Below, piece after piece: positions 27,926 through 36,510 of a stretch of DNA of 64,000 nucleotides. A program made the translations under genes and the position numbers. This stretch comes from an uncultured Cohaesibacter sp. Lineage in GTDB: Bacteria; Pseudomonadota; Alphaproteobacteria; Rhizobiales; Cohaesibacteraceae. Location: NCBI RefSeq assembly GCF_963664735.1, contig NZ_OY761553.1:4523001-4587000 (forward strand), given 5' to 3'. Position 1 is the stretch's first letter, and each line of letters starts with the position of its first letter. Under the pieces are notes generated by a model, which made no database searches, was not told the DNA's origin, and worked only from the letters and a program-made list of their open reading frames with translations.

Positions 27926-28933
27926 ATGACCCTTGGAATTAATCTCTCACGCACCTTTCTTGCATGCGCCGCAGGTGGCCTTTTGCTCGCCAGTGGTCTG
28001 ATTGCGGCCAGCGTGTCGACGGTTGAGGCCGCTGCCGTCAAATGGCCCAGAGGCTCTGTCCGAATGATCGTGCCAATCAAGCCGGGCGGTGGTACGGACG
28101 CCGTTTCTCGCCTGATTGCGAGCAAACTGCATGAACAGCTTGGAAAGCCGTTTGTCGTTGTCAACCAGCCTGCCGGCGGGGGTGGTGTTGCTGCCAGCTC
28201 GGTTCAGCGTGCCCGTCCGGATGGCAACACGCTGCTATTCTTCAACTCGGCCATTATTCACCGGTCGCACACCGGACTGATCAAGGCATCTCCATCGAAG
28301 GATTTCACGACCCTTGCCTTCTTCCCGCTTCAGGCAAGCTATTGTCTGGTTGTTGACCAGAAGTCGCCTTATGACAGTTTGCAAGCCCTGACCGATGCCT
28401 CCAAAGAAACGCCAGACAGTCTTACATTTGGTGTGCAGCTTAAAAGTGGTACTCACTTCGGTGGAGCCCTCATTCAGCGCGAAACGGGATCAGCCTACCG
28501 TTTTGTTCAGGGCGGCGGCGATTCTGATCTGACTGTTGCCATAGAAGGTGGCAATATCATCACAGGGCTTGTTAGCTGTTCAACGGCTGTGCAGCATCAG
28601 CAAGCTGGCAAACTCAAGATCCTTGCCAGCGTTTCTCGCACCTCGGAGAAAGACGAAACTGTCGCTGATATTCCAACCTTCACGGAGCTTGGTTATCCGG
28701 GCGTGCTCTTCAGTCTCGACTTTCTGCTGCTCGGCCCAAAAGACATGGATCCTGCTCTGGCTGAGGCCATCAACAAGGGCTTTGCAAATGCTGTTGCGGA
28801 TCCGGAGATTTCAGAACAGCTAACCAAAATGCGCATCCCAATGACAACATTGCCACTGGCGGAAAGCCAAGAAGTTCTTGGCGAACAGGATGCTGTGGTT
28901 GCCGAACTTGCCAAAGAGCTCGGTTTCGAGTGA
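27926..28933 (+). CDS. tctC: Tripartite tricarboxylate transporter binding protein (TctC/Bug)
   Basis: 335 residues from the ATG at 27926, which has a strong GGGAGGA site at 27914-27920. A signal peptide ends near VSTVEAAA. The mature protein has the TctC signature: MIVPIKPGGGTDAVSRLIA near the start, VVNQPAGGGGVAAS, and the ligand-binding RPDGNTLLFF segment. It captures a carboxylate in the periplasm for the TctAB membrane pair encoded downstream. Confidence 0.92.
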   Translation: MTLGINLSRTFLACAAGGLLLASGLIAASVSTVEAAAVKWPRGSVRMIVPIKPGGGTDAVSRLIASKLHEQLGKPFVVVNQPAGGGGVAASSVQRARPDGNTLLFFNSAIIHRSHTGLIKASPSKDFTTLAFFPLQASYCLVVDQKSPYDSLQALTDASKETPDSLTFGVQLKSGTHFGGALIQRETGSAYRFVQGGGDSDLTVAIEGGNIITGLVSCSTAVQHQQAGKLKILASVSRTSEKDETVADIPTFTELGYPGVLFSLDFLLLGPKDMDPALAEAINKGFANAVADPEISEQLTKMRIPMTTLPLAESQEVLGEQDAVVAELAKELGFE

Positions 28934-28962
28934 TCCCCCCGAGAATGAAGGAGACGGGGGAT
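28933..28962 (+). promoter_or_regulatory. Stem-loop after tctC
   Basis: ATCCCCC (28933-28939) pairs with GGGGGAT (28956-28962). The hairpin begins at the last base of the tctC stop codon and has no T-run, so it probably protects or limits the transcript between the highly needed binding protein and the downstream genes. Confidence 0.5.
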
Positions 28963-29039
28963 GCCATCTGGTAGTCAAACTCGCCTCCTTCGCTTGGTAG
29001 TGCTCCGAAAGTTCAGTAAAATCAATAAGGAATAAAGAT

Positions 29040-29885
29040 ATGTCCGAGCAGACAGTCTCTCCGGTTCGGAGGGATCCCGTCGCCTCGTTGCGGCAGGGAT
29101 GCGAACGCCCATGGGAAGTCGATATCGACCCCTTCAAGGTTGCTCCAAATACATATTATGTTGGAAACAGCTGGGTCGGTTGCTATTTGCTTAGCAGCTC
29201 CGAGGGCCTGATCCTGATCGACTCGACAATGCAGCCTCAGGTCCATATCGTTCTTGAGAATATCCGAAAGCTCGGATTTGATCCAAAGGATATCAAGCTT
29301 CTGCTCCTGTCCCACATGCATTATGATCATGTTGGTGGCGCGCGCGTGATTGCCGAACTTTCTGGTGCTCGAACCATGCTGAGCCGTGTGGACCACGATT
29401 TTCTGAACCGGCGGCCCGACATGCTGTTCGATTTCGGCTATCCCTATGGGGAGTTCAAAGTGGATGCCTATTACGACGATGCCGAGCCGATCCGCTTGGG
29501 CGACAGGGAAATCACAACCGTCCTGACGCCCGGCCACACGCCGGGAACAACATCGTTCTTCTTCGATGCAACAAGTGAAGACGGCAAGACCTACCGCTGT
29601 GGCTTGCATGGAGGTATTGGCCTAAACACGCTCTCAAATGCCTTTTTGAAAGAGCACTCTTTGCCCAAAAGCTACCAGTCGGACTATCTCCAGTCGCTGC
29701 ACATTCTTCGGGATATGCCTGTAGATATTGCTCTTGGCTCCCACCCGATCCATGTACGCATGCTGGATCGTGTCTCGGAGATTTCCGAGGATCACAATCC
29801 ATTCTATGACCCGGACCTTTGGTGTCGCTTCATCGATGACCTGATTGAGAAGGCTGAGATCGAATTCGCTAAAGATAGTGAATAG
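29040..29885 (+). CDS. MBL-fold metallohydrolase, subclass-B3 beta-lactamase-like
   Basis: 281 residues without a signal peptide. Zinc ligands are visible: LLSHMHYDHVGG (HxHxDH), TPGHTPGTTSFF (His) and GSHPIHV near the C-terminus, the pattern of subclass B3 enzymes and related lactonases or hydrolases. It sits between tctC and tctB, so it probably acts in the cytoplasm on the imported compound or a derivative rather than on an antibiotic (inference). Confidence 0.82.
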   Translation: MSEQTVSPVRRDPVASLRQGCERPWEVDIDPFKVAPNTYYVGNSWVGCYLLSSSEGLILIDSTMQPQVHIVLENIRKLGFDPKDIKLLLLSHMHYDHVGGARVIAELSGARTMLSRVDHDFLNRRPDMLFDFGYPYGEFKVDAYYDDAEPIRLGDREITTVLTPGHTPGTTSFFFDATSEDGKTYRCGLHGGIGLNTLSNAFLKEHSLPKSYQSDYLQSLHILRDMPVDIALGSHPIHVRMLDRVSEISEDHNPFYDPDLWCRFIDDLIEKAEIEFAKDSE

Positions 29886-29962
29886 CACAGACAACACAGA
29901 CAGGGCAGGGCAGCCGTTCCCGCATCTCAAGATGGTTGCCCTTTTCCTGCACGGAACAGACC

Positions 29963-30412
29963 ATGACTAGAGACCGATATCTTGGTATTTTACTGATGAT
30001 CGCTGCCCTTCTTCTGGGTATCGTGACCATCCAGATCGACTATACCCCAATGACAGATGATCCGGGGCCAAAGCTATTCCCGCTTTTTGCTTGCGCCATC
30101 CTCATACTCTGCGGACTGGGGCTGCTCATCCAATCGAAGCCAAGACGACAGGAGCTGATCGTCGACAAGAGTTACTGGATCAAGCTGGCATTGGTGTTTG
30201 CCGGTCTGATTGCCTATGGTCTGATGCTCTGGCTCATCGGGTTCAAGATTGCAACGCCCATCATGCTTTTCTTCTTCTACTGGCAGATGTCGCAGAAGGG
30301 GCAGTTCTCCCTTTTGGCAGCGTTGATCTACACGGCAATCTCGTTCGCCATCATCTATTCGTTCTTCCAATATGTTCTGGGATCCTATCTCCCGGAAGGC
30401 ATTCTGTTCTGA
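29963..30412 (+). CDS. tctB: Tripartite tricarboxylate transporter small membrane subunit (TctB)
   Basis: 149 residues from the ATG at 29963; an in-frame TTG upstream is unlikely to be used. Four hydrophobic segments match TctB: LGILLMIAALLLGIV, LFPLFACAILILCGLGLL, LALVFAGLIAYGLMLWLIGF and a C-terminal segment. It is followed ten bases later by tctA. Confidence 0.88.
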   Translation: MTRDRYLGILLMIAALLLGIVTIQIDYTPMTDDPGPKLFPLFACAILILCGLGLLIQSKPRRQELIVDKSYWIKLALVFAGLIAYGLMLWLIGFKIATPIMLFFFYWQMSQKGQFSLLAALIYTAISFAIIYSFFQYVLGSYLPEGILF

Positions 30413-30421
30413 GGCCCCGCG

Positions 30422-31918
30422 ATGACCATGTTTCTAACCAGTTTCGGGGCCCTTTTCCTGCCCACGACATTCGCAATAGTCCTCCTCTCAAACGTTGTCG
30501 GCATTGTATTTGGTGCAATTCCTGGTCTGAGCGGAGGCATAGCCGTTGCCCTCTTTCTGCCGATGACCTTTGGCATGGATCCTCAAATGGCCTTTGCCAT
30601 GCTGATCTCTGTCTGGGTCGGCGGTCAGTCCGGGGCGATGATTGGCTCTATCCTGCTGGGTATTCCCGGTTCTCCTTCAGCGGTTGCAACAACGTTTGAT
30701 GGCTATCCCATGACGCAAAAGGGCGAGGCCGTACGGGCTTTGGGTGCTGCCATTTCGGCATCCTTCATCGGTACTGCGCTCAGCATCATCATTGCCACCT
30801 TCATGAGCCAGATGCTCGCCAGTGTGGCGGTGCGCCTTGGGCCGTGGGAATATTTCGCGCTCGGCCTCTGTGCCATTTCGCTGGTTTCTTCCCTTGCCAA
30901 AGACGGCGTGTTCCATGGCTTTGCGGCGGCCGCTCTTGGCTTGTTGGCGAGTTGTGTTGGCTTTGCTCCTATCGATGGTTCGGAGCGCTTTACCTTTGGT
31001 TCGGTCTATATGGGAAGTGGCTTCGATCTGATTGCTTTGATGCTCGGTCTGTTCGCCATCAAACAGATTGCCGCAGAATATGCTCGTGGTTTGCGCAGCT
31101 TTCCTCAAGTCGATATCGGCAAAATCCATGGACTGGGTGTTTCCCTTGAAGAATATCGCTCGAACGCCAGTAATATGTTTCGGTCCTTCATGATCGGCCT
31201 CTGGATTGGATTCCTTCCCGGTATGGGCGCCGCCTTGTCCAATCTTGTTGCTTATGCTCAGGCCAAAAGCGCCAGCAAACATCCCGAAGAGTTTGGCAAG
31301 GGGTGTATTGATGGCGTGTTTGCCAGCGAGACCGCTAACAATGCTTCAATCGGCGGATCGCTGATTCCGATGATCTCGCTTGGTATTCCCGGCGATGGTA
31401 CCACCGCCTTGCTGCTTGGTGGCCTGATGATCCACGGTTTGCAGCCCGGCCCGCTGCTGTTCGACAGCAATCCCGATATCATCTATACGATCTTCGCAAC
31501 CGCGCTGTTCTCGTCCATTCTGGTGCTTATCATCCAGTTTTTCGGTATTCGCCTGTTCCCTTATATCCTGCGCATTCCGCACAATATCCTCTATCCAGCG
31601 ATTATCGTGCTGTGCTTTACGGGCACCTTTGTTTATGCGGGAACCGAGTTCAACTTCTATTTCCTGCTTGGCTTCGCTCTTTTCGGCTTCCTGATGGACT
31701 GGTTTTCGCTGCCCATCAGCCCGTTCCTGCTCGCCTATATTCTGGGCCCCATGCTTGAACTCAACATGCGCAACTCGCTCACCTATGACGAGCACGGCCT
31801 GATGATGTTCTTGACGCGACCGGTATCGGCGATCCTTCTTTTGATCGCTCTCGTCAGCATTCTCTGGCCTTACGTCAAGCCTCTGTTTCATAGAGCAAAC
31901 AAGCAGGCTAAGGCATAG
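30422..31918 (+). CDS. tctA: Tripartite tricarboxylate transporter large membrane subunit (TctA)
   Basis: 498 residues, about 12 transmembrane segments. The duplicated glycine-proline motif of TctA is seen in both halves: GAIPGLSGGIAVALFLP near residue 30 and GFLPGMGAALSNLVAYAQAK near residue 265, with SLGIPGDGTTALLLGGLMIH later. It is the ion-coupled permease of the tct system and the last gene of the operon; a convergent LacI-family gene begins 61 bases later. Confidence 0.93.
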   Translation: MTMFLTSFGALFLPTTFAIVLLSNVVGIVFGAIPGLSGGIAVALFLPMTFGMDPQMAFAMLISVWVGGQSGAMIGSILLGIPGSPSAVATTFDGYPMTQKGEAVRALGAAISASFIGTALSIIIATFMSQMLASVAVRLGPWEYFALGLCAISLVSSLAKDGVFHGFAAAALGLLASCVGFAPIDGSERFTFGSVYMGSGFDLIALMLGLFAIKQIAAEYARGLRSFPQVDIGKIHGLGVSLEEYRSNASNMFRSFMIGLWIGFLPGMGAALSNLVAYAQAKSASKHPEEFGKGCIDGVFASETANNASIGGSLIPMISLGIPGDGTTALLLGGLMIHGLQPGPLLFDSNPDIIYTIFATALFSSILVLIIQFFGIRLFPYILRIPHNILYPAIIVLCFTGTFVYAGTEFNFYFLLGFALFGFLMDWFSLPISPFLLAYILGPMLELNMRNSLTYDEHGLMMFLTRPVSAILLLIALVSILWPYVKPLFHRANKQAKA

Positions 31919-31979
31919 CTCATAATCAAATTCGGGATTATCAGCGAGAGCGACTGCTTGCTGATGATCCACCCCGCCT

Positions 31980-33020
31980 TCATGTGCTTTCGCGTTCGAT
32001 GATTTCGAAGCCTACGTCAATGATTTTCTTGTCAACCGGCTCGTTCTTCATGCGGGTGATGAGCATGTCTGCCGCGTGAATGCCAATCGCATTCCTGTTG
32101 ATTGAAATGGTGGTCAGGGACGGGGATGAATAGGCGGCAAAATCCAGATTCCCAAAGCCTATGACCGCAAAATCTTTCGGCACCCTGTAGCCCCGCTCCA
32201 GAGCCTCGGTGATCACCCCATGTGCGAGCCAATCGGAGTTACAGAAGATTGCTGCGCGCTTTACCCCTGTTTCAACCATTTGCGCCAGACAGAGGCGCCC
32301 CATTTCGAGTGTACTGGGTGATGCCGTGTCCATGGTTATGGTGTCTTCAATACCCATCTGATTTGCCATCGACAAAAAACCGTCTCGCCTCAGTCGAGCG
32401 CGTTCATCCTGCGCTCCCAGCACGCCGAGTTTGTCGTGCCCCTTTTGAATGAGGAACCGCGCAACTGCTGCGCCCACTTCCTTGTGCGAAAATCCGACTG
32501 CCATATCGAGGGGGGACTTTGAGAGATCCCAGCCTTCAACAATCGGAATATCCATGGCTTTCAGTTGTTTGCGGGCCTTTTCGGAATGGTTGGTGCCGGT
32601 GAGCAGAATGGCTTCAGGGCAACGGCTTAGGATGGTCTGGATCAGATCGTCGTCGCTTTGGCTATATCCGGTCAATCCAAGGAGCATTTGATAGCCTTCT
32701 TCGGCCAGTCGGCTATTGAAAACTTCGATGGAGCCAGAGAAAAGCATGTGAGACAGGGTCGGAACGATGGCTCCGACAAGACGGGTGCGACTGGAAGCCA
32801 AACCACCCGCCAACATATTGGGTACATATCCGGTTTTGGTAATCGCGGCTTGCACGACTTCCAGCGCCTGAGCTGTGACGGATTCTGGCCGATTGATCGC
32901 TCGTGAAACGGTCATGGCCGATACGCCAGCCACCTTTGCCACATCGCTGAGGGTGACGCGACCCGAAGAGGTGCGGCCCGCACGCTCCGTGTCGGGCTTC
33001 TTCTTGCCTGGTTCATCCAT
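31980..33020 (-). CDS. LacI family transcription regulator
   Basis: 346 residues from the ATG at 33020; the frame is open to a TTG at 33086, and neither start has a clear Shine-Dalgarno site. N-terminal helix-turn-helix VTLSDVAKVAGVSAMTVSRA and hinge, then a periplasmic-binding-protein-like sensor domain. It is divergent from the TRAP operon, and two copies of a LacI-type operator lie in the region between, so it very likely represses that operon until a sugar acid is present. Confidence 0.9.
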   Translation of the reverse strand: MDEPGKKKPDTERAGRTSSGRVTLSDVAKVAGVSAMTVSRAINRPESVTAQALEVVQAAITKTGYVPNMLAGGLASSRTRLVGAIVPTLSHMLFSGSIEVFNSRLAEEGYQMLLGLTGYSQSDDDLIQTILSRCPEAILLTGTNHSEKARKQLKAMDIPIVEGWDLSKSPLDMAVGFSHKEVGAAVARFLIQKGHDKLGVLGAQDERARLRRDGFLSMANQMGIEDTITMDTASPSTLEMGRLCLAQMVETGVKRAAIFCNSDWLAHGVITEALERGYRVPKDFAVIGFGNLDFAAYSSPSLTTISINRNAIGIHAADMLITRMKNEPVDKKIIDVGFEIIEREST

Positions 33021-33142
33021 TTGAGGCTTTTTGTAACGGCTAGCCAACAGGCATCTCCCGATCAGTTCGAATTCGGCATCCTTCAAAGAAACTCAGGATA
33101 ACTACTTTTAGCTAGAAAAAAAAGGAAGTCCCTGCGACAAAA

Positions 33143-33190
33143 GTTAGCGCTAACAATTTTTTCTTGCGTGATGATTATGTTAGCGCTAAC
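33143..33190. promoter_or_regulatory. Twin LacI-family operators
   Basis: The perfect 12-bp palindrome GTTAGCGCTAAC occurs at 33143-33154 and again at 33179-33190, centres 36 bp apart, between the LacI regulator and dctP. The central CG and flanking symmetry are typical of LacI/GalR operators. Two sites would allow cooperative or looped repression. Confidence 0.8.
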
Positions 33191-33282
33191 GTTTTATTGT
33201 CTGCGATGTGGAGGCTGCCGCATGAAAGTTGCAATTGCGGTGGGAGGACCTCCATTCATTCGTTTCATGGGAGGAAACAATT

Positions 33283-34371
33283 GTGACGAAATTTACAGAT
33301 AAAGGATCTAGAAAGTTCGTGCGCAGCCCTTTGGGGAAGGTCTTGGCTGCGACAACGATATTTGCTGCAGGCGGCGCTCTGCTTGACGTTGGTGTTGACG
33401 GCGCGAGTGCTGCTGAAACTCTTCGTATTCAATCGTCCTTCAACTCCGGGGACTTTGCCAATCAGTATCTGATCAAGAACTGGTTGCCCAAAGTGCCGGA
33501 AATGACGGGTGGAGAAGTCGAAATTGAAATGCTTCCATCAGGCGCTGTTGTTCCTGCCAAAGAAACCGTTGATGTCATTATGGCCGGCGTATTGGATGGT
33601 GACTTCACGACTCCAATCTATTTTTCCGGCCGCAATCCGGCCTTTGCCATTCTGGGCGACCTGACCGCAGCCTATGATTCTCCTTTGCAGCAGCAGGGAT
33701 TCTGCAAGGATGGGCCGGGTGAGGCAGTTCACCAAAAGGTCTATGACGAGGTTTTCGGTGGTTCCATTACGGTGGTGGCCTGTGGTCCCTATACGCGTGA
33801 AGCTCTGCCTGCAACGGTTGAGATTGCCAGTGTCGATGCCATGAAGGGCAAGAAGATCCGAGCACCTGAAGGACTGAGTTCTGAAGTCTTCCGCCGCGCA
33901 GGTGCCACGCCAGTGAATATTCCCTATTCCGAAGTCTATACAGCTCTGCAAACGGGCATTGTCGACGCTGCGGATGCGAGTGCCTATGTCAACAATGATG
34001 CGGCCGGTCTTAACAAGATTGCCACTTACCCGATCTATCCGGGCATCCACTCACAAGCCGTGATGCAGCTTGCCCTCAATACGGATAAGTGGAATAGCCT
34101 GTCAGAAACTGCGCAAAAGGGGCTCCGGAGCTGGTGGTATGCCGCGATGGAAGATCTGGCCAAGGTTGCAAATGAGGAAGACGCCAAGCTGGTTGCACGG
34201 GATCGTCAAGGTGACACAGTGCATGTGGTTGACTGGCCTCAGGCGGAGCGGGACAAGTTCCGCGAAATCGCCAAGGACGCTTGGGCAGAGTTCGCCGCCA
34301 AGACCCCGCAGGCTCAGGAAGCGCTTGATGCGCATATGGCCTACATGAAGAAAATCGGTCTTCTTAAATAG
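33283..34371 (+). CDS. dctP: TRAP transporter periplasmic binding protein (DctP)
   Basis: 362 residues from a GTG at 33283, chosen because GGAGG sits at 33270-33274; the upstream frame is not signal-like. A long signal peptide runs to GASAAE. The DctP family core follows: MTGGEVEIEMLPSGAVVPA, KGKKIRAPEG (the carboxylate-binding Arg region), and NIPYSEVYTALQTGIVDAAD. It captures an organic acid for the DctQM membrane pair. Confidence 0.92.
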   Translation: MTKFTDKGSRKFVRSPLGKVLAATTIFAAGGALLDVGVDGASAAETLRIQSSFNSGDFANQYLIKNWLPKVPEMTGGEVEIEMLPSGAVVPAKETVDVIMAGVLDGDFTTPIYFSGRNPAFAILGDLTAAYDSPLQQQGFCKDGPGEAVHQKVYDEVFGGSITVVACGPYTREALPATVEIASVDAMKGKKIRAPEGLSSEVFRRAGATPVNIPYSEVYTALQTGIVDAADASAYVNNDAAGLNKIATYPIYPGIHSQAVMQLALNTDKWNSLSETAQKGLRSWWYAAMEDLAKVANEEDAKLVARDRQGDTVHVVDWPQAERDKFREIAKDAWAEFAAKTPQAQEALDAHMAYMKKIGLLK

Positions 34372-34380
34372 ACTGCCGCT

Positions 34381-34412
34381 CTGGCGCATCCCTGATCACA
34401 AGGATGCGCCAG
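34381..34412 (+). promoter_or_regulatory. Stem-loop between dctP and dctQ
   Basis: A perfect 11-bp stem (CTGGCGCATCC, 34381-34391; GGATGCGCCAG, 34402-34412) with a ten-base loop lies just after the dctP stop, before the dctQ ribosome binding site GGAGG (34422 onwards). It lacks a T-run and is likely a stabilising or attenuating hairpin that keeps dctP expression above dctQM. Confidence 0.6.
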
Positions 34413-34433
34413 TAATGGCAGGAGGTCTCTTCA

Positions 34434-34958
34434 ATGAAATCTGCAATCATTCGTCAGGTGCGCTTGATGGATCGCATCAGCGTGTTCATCGGCTATGCCT
34501 GCATCGTTCCCTACTTTCTCTGCATCGCGCTCTCTATCTATGAGGTGATTATGCGCTATGTGTTCCGAGCACCAACGCAATGGACCTTTGAGGTTCTCAT
34601 GGTGCTGTGTGCAACGAGCTGGGCCTTGTCTTCCGGCTTCGTCACACAAAGGAACCGTCATATTGCCATCACCATGATGGAAACCCTCGTGTCTGCGGCA
34701 ACCTGGCGCTTTATGCGTTTGTTGGCGCTTTGTGTGTCCGTTGTCGCAGTCGCTGTTTTGATCTGGGCAACCTGGCATCCTGCTATGCGGGCTTTTTCCA
34801 TGATGGAGCGCAGTGGAAGCGCCTTTAATGCTCCGACGCCGACATATTTAAAGTTGGTGCTGGTTGCTGGTGCCGTTCTGTATCTGTTGCAACTTTTCGC
34901 CAACATAGCCCGCTGGTTCATCGGCGCTGAGAGTGAGGACAAGACTGATGGGAATTGA
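34434..34958 (+). CDS. dctQ: TRAP transporter small permease (DctQ)
   Basis: 174 residues with four transmembrane segments (for example YACIVPYFLCIALSIYEVIM) and the DctQ landmark APTQWTFEVLMVLCATSWALS. Its end overlaps the start of dctM by 11 bases. Confidence 0.9.
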   Translation: MKSAIIRQVRLMDRISVFIGYACIVPYFLCIALSIYEVIMRYVFRAPTQWTFEVLMVLCATSWALSSGFVTQRNRHIAITMMETLVSAATWRFMRLLALCVSVVAVAVLIWATWHPAMRAFSMMERSGSAFNAPTPTYLKLVLVAGAVLYLLQLFANIARWFIGAESEDKTDGN

Positions 34959-36264
34959 GTTTGCAACCATCGCCATCGTCGCGGCACTCCTTGCCTTGAT
35001 GGCCATTGGTATTCCTCTGGGGATCACGACACTTGTTGTCTCGATTGGCACTGCGCTGTTGTATTTTGGCCCTCCCGGCCTGTCTCTTATTGCTGCCAAC
35101 GTTCTGCATGTACTCGAGAAGTATGAACTGATCGCCGTACCATTCTTTGTTTTTATGGCCAATATGCTGGAAAGATCCGGGGTGGCCGAGTCGCTCTTTC
35201 AGAGCATGTCTGTGCTTGGGGGACGTTTCCGGGGCTCAGTTGCCGTGCAGACCTGTCTGGTCGCCATCGTTCTTGCAGCGATGAGCGGGATTATGGGTGG
35301 GGAGATCGTTATGCTCGGTCTCATTGCTCTGCCGCAGATGCTCCGCCTTGGCTATGACAAGAAACTGACGATCGGCATCGTGTGCGCAGCAGGTGCCCTC
35401 GCAACGCTTGTTCCGCCATCGGTGGTGATGATTGTCTATGGACTTGCCGCTCAGGTCTCTATTGCCGATCTGTTCTCTGCGGGGCTTATCCCGGGCGTTA
35501 TCCTCGCCAGCCTCTACATCAGCTATGTGTTGATCCGGGTCCGCCTCAATCCGGCGCTGGCTCCGCTTGATACCAATCCGGTGCTTAGTGAGCCTTTGTA
35601 CAAGCGCTTGCCGCACATGAAGGGAGCGGTTCTGCCGCTTTTGCTTATCGGCGGAGTGCTTGGGTCCATCTATACCGGGGTGGCAACGGTTACAGAATCC
35701 GCTGCGGTTGGCGCCACCGGTTCCCTGTTCATTGCCGCCTGGCAGCGAAGGCTCAATTGGCAAACCGCCCGTGACGCCATGCGTCAGACCGCGCTGACGG
35801 TTGGTTCGATCATCTGGCTCGTCATGGGGGCTATCAGTCTGGTGGGTATCTATAACCTCATCGGTGGTATCAATTTTGTTCGCCACACTCTGGTCGGGCT
35901 GAATATCGCGCCACTGGCAACCGTTGCCGTCATGATGCTGATCGTCGCTGTGCTTGGCACTTTCATGGAATGGATCGCGATCATTTTCATCACAGTTCCG
36001 ATCTTTGCGCCGGTCATCAAGGATCTCGGATTTGATCCGGTCTGGTTCGGCGTGCTCTTCGCCATGAATATCCAGATCTACTATCTGTCGCCACCTTTTG
36101 GGCCAGCCTGCTTCTTCCTCAAGAGCGTGGCTCCCAAGCATATTACCCTACAGGACATTTTCGTGGCGGTTCTGCCGTTCATTGCTCTGCAGTTCATCGG
36201 CATGCTGGCGGTTATGTTCTTCCCCGAGTTGGCATTGTTCCTGCCACGATTGATCAATGGTTGA
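34948..36264 (+). CDS. dctM: TRAP transporter large permease (DctM)
   Basis: 438 residues from the ATG at 34948, which has GAGGA seven bases upstream. About 12 transmembrane segments; DctM motifs GIPLGITTLVVSIG, AMSGIMGGEIVMLGLIALPQM, LVPPSVVMIVYG and LGTFMEWIAIIFITVPIF. It is the sodium-coupled permease of the TRAP system and is followed by a tiny membrane protein and an enzyme gene. Confidence 0.92.
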   Translation: MGIEFATIAIVAALLALMAIGIPLGITTLVVSIGTALLYFGPPGLSLIAANVLHVLEKYELIAVPFFVFMANMLERSGVAESLFQSMSVLGGRFRGSVAVQTCLVAIVLAAMSGIMGGEIVMLGLIALPQMLRLGYDKKLTIGIVCAAGALATLVPPSVVMIVYGLAAQVSIADLFSAGLIPGVILASLYISYVLIRVRLNPALAPLDTNPVLSEPLYKRLPHMKGAVLPLLLIGGVLGSIYTGVATVTESAAVGATGSLFIAAWQRRLNWQTARDAMRQTALTVGSIIWLVMGAISLVGIYNLIGGINFVRHTLVGLNIAPLATVAVMMLIVAVLGTFMEWIAIIFITVPIFAPVIKDLGFDPVWFGVLFAMNIQIYYLSPPFGPACFFLKSVAPKHITLQDIFVAVLPFIALQFIGMLAVMFFPELALFLPRLING

Positions 36265-36274
36265 GGAGGTCAAG

Positions 36275-36424
36275 ATGAATACGGACATGCATGAAAGTTC
36301 CGAAGACCAGTTAGGCCAAACAGACGACCCGTTCAATTTCGGCCTCTGGCCATCCTTGGCCGGACTGATCGCCAGCGCGTTGATTATCTGGTTCATGTTC
36401 CACTTTGCCAATGGCAACTATTAA
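36275..36424 (+). CDS. 49-residue single-span membrane protein in the TRAP operon
   Basis: ATG at 36275 is preceded by the near-perfect ribosome binding site GAGGAGGT (36263-36270), and the frame runs 49 codons to a TAA at 36422-36424. The first 22 residues are acidic and soluble (MNTDMHESSEDQ), the next 20 are a clear transmembrane helix (WPSLAGLIASALIIWFMFHF) and the tail is ANGNY. It lies ten bases after dctM. I know no family for it; a small accessory subunit or stability factor of the TRAP permease is a reasonable guess. Confidence 0.7.
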   Translation: MNTDMHESSEDQLGQTDDPFNFGLWPSLAGLIASALIIWFMFHFANGNY

Positions 36425-36510
36425 CCGGCGCAGATGATGCCCAACCATGGGCAGCCCGGTCCTCGGGCTGCTCCGTCTCCCTTGTTCGAGGCCTACCAAA
36501 GGAAAATGTC

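Noticed and set aside
35236-36141. 301-codon minus-strand frame
   Set aside because: Antisense to dctM; the translation is rich in His, Asp and Arg, typical of the complement of a membrane-protein gene.
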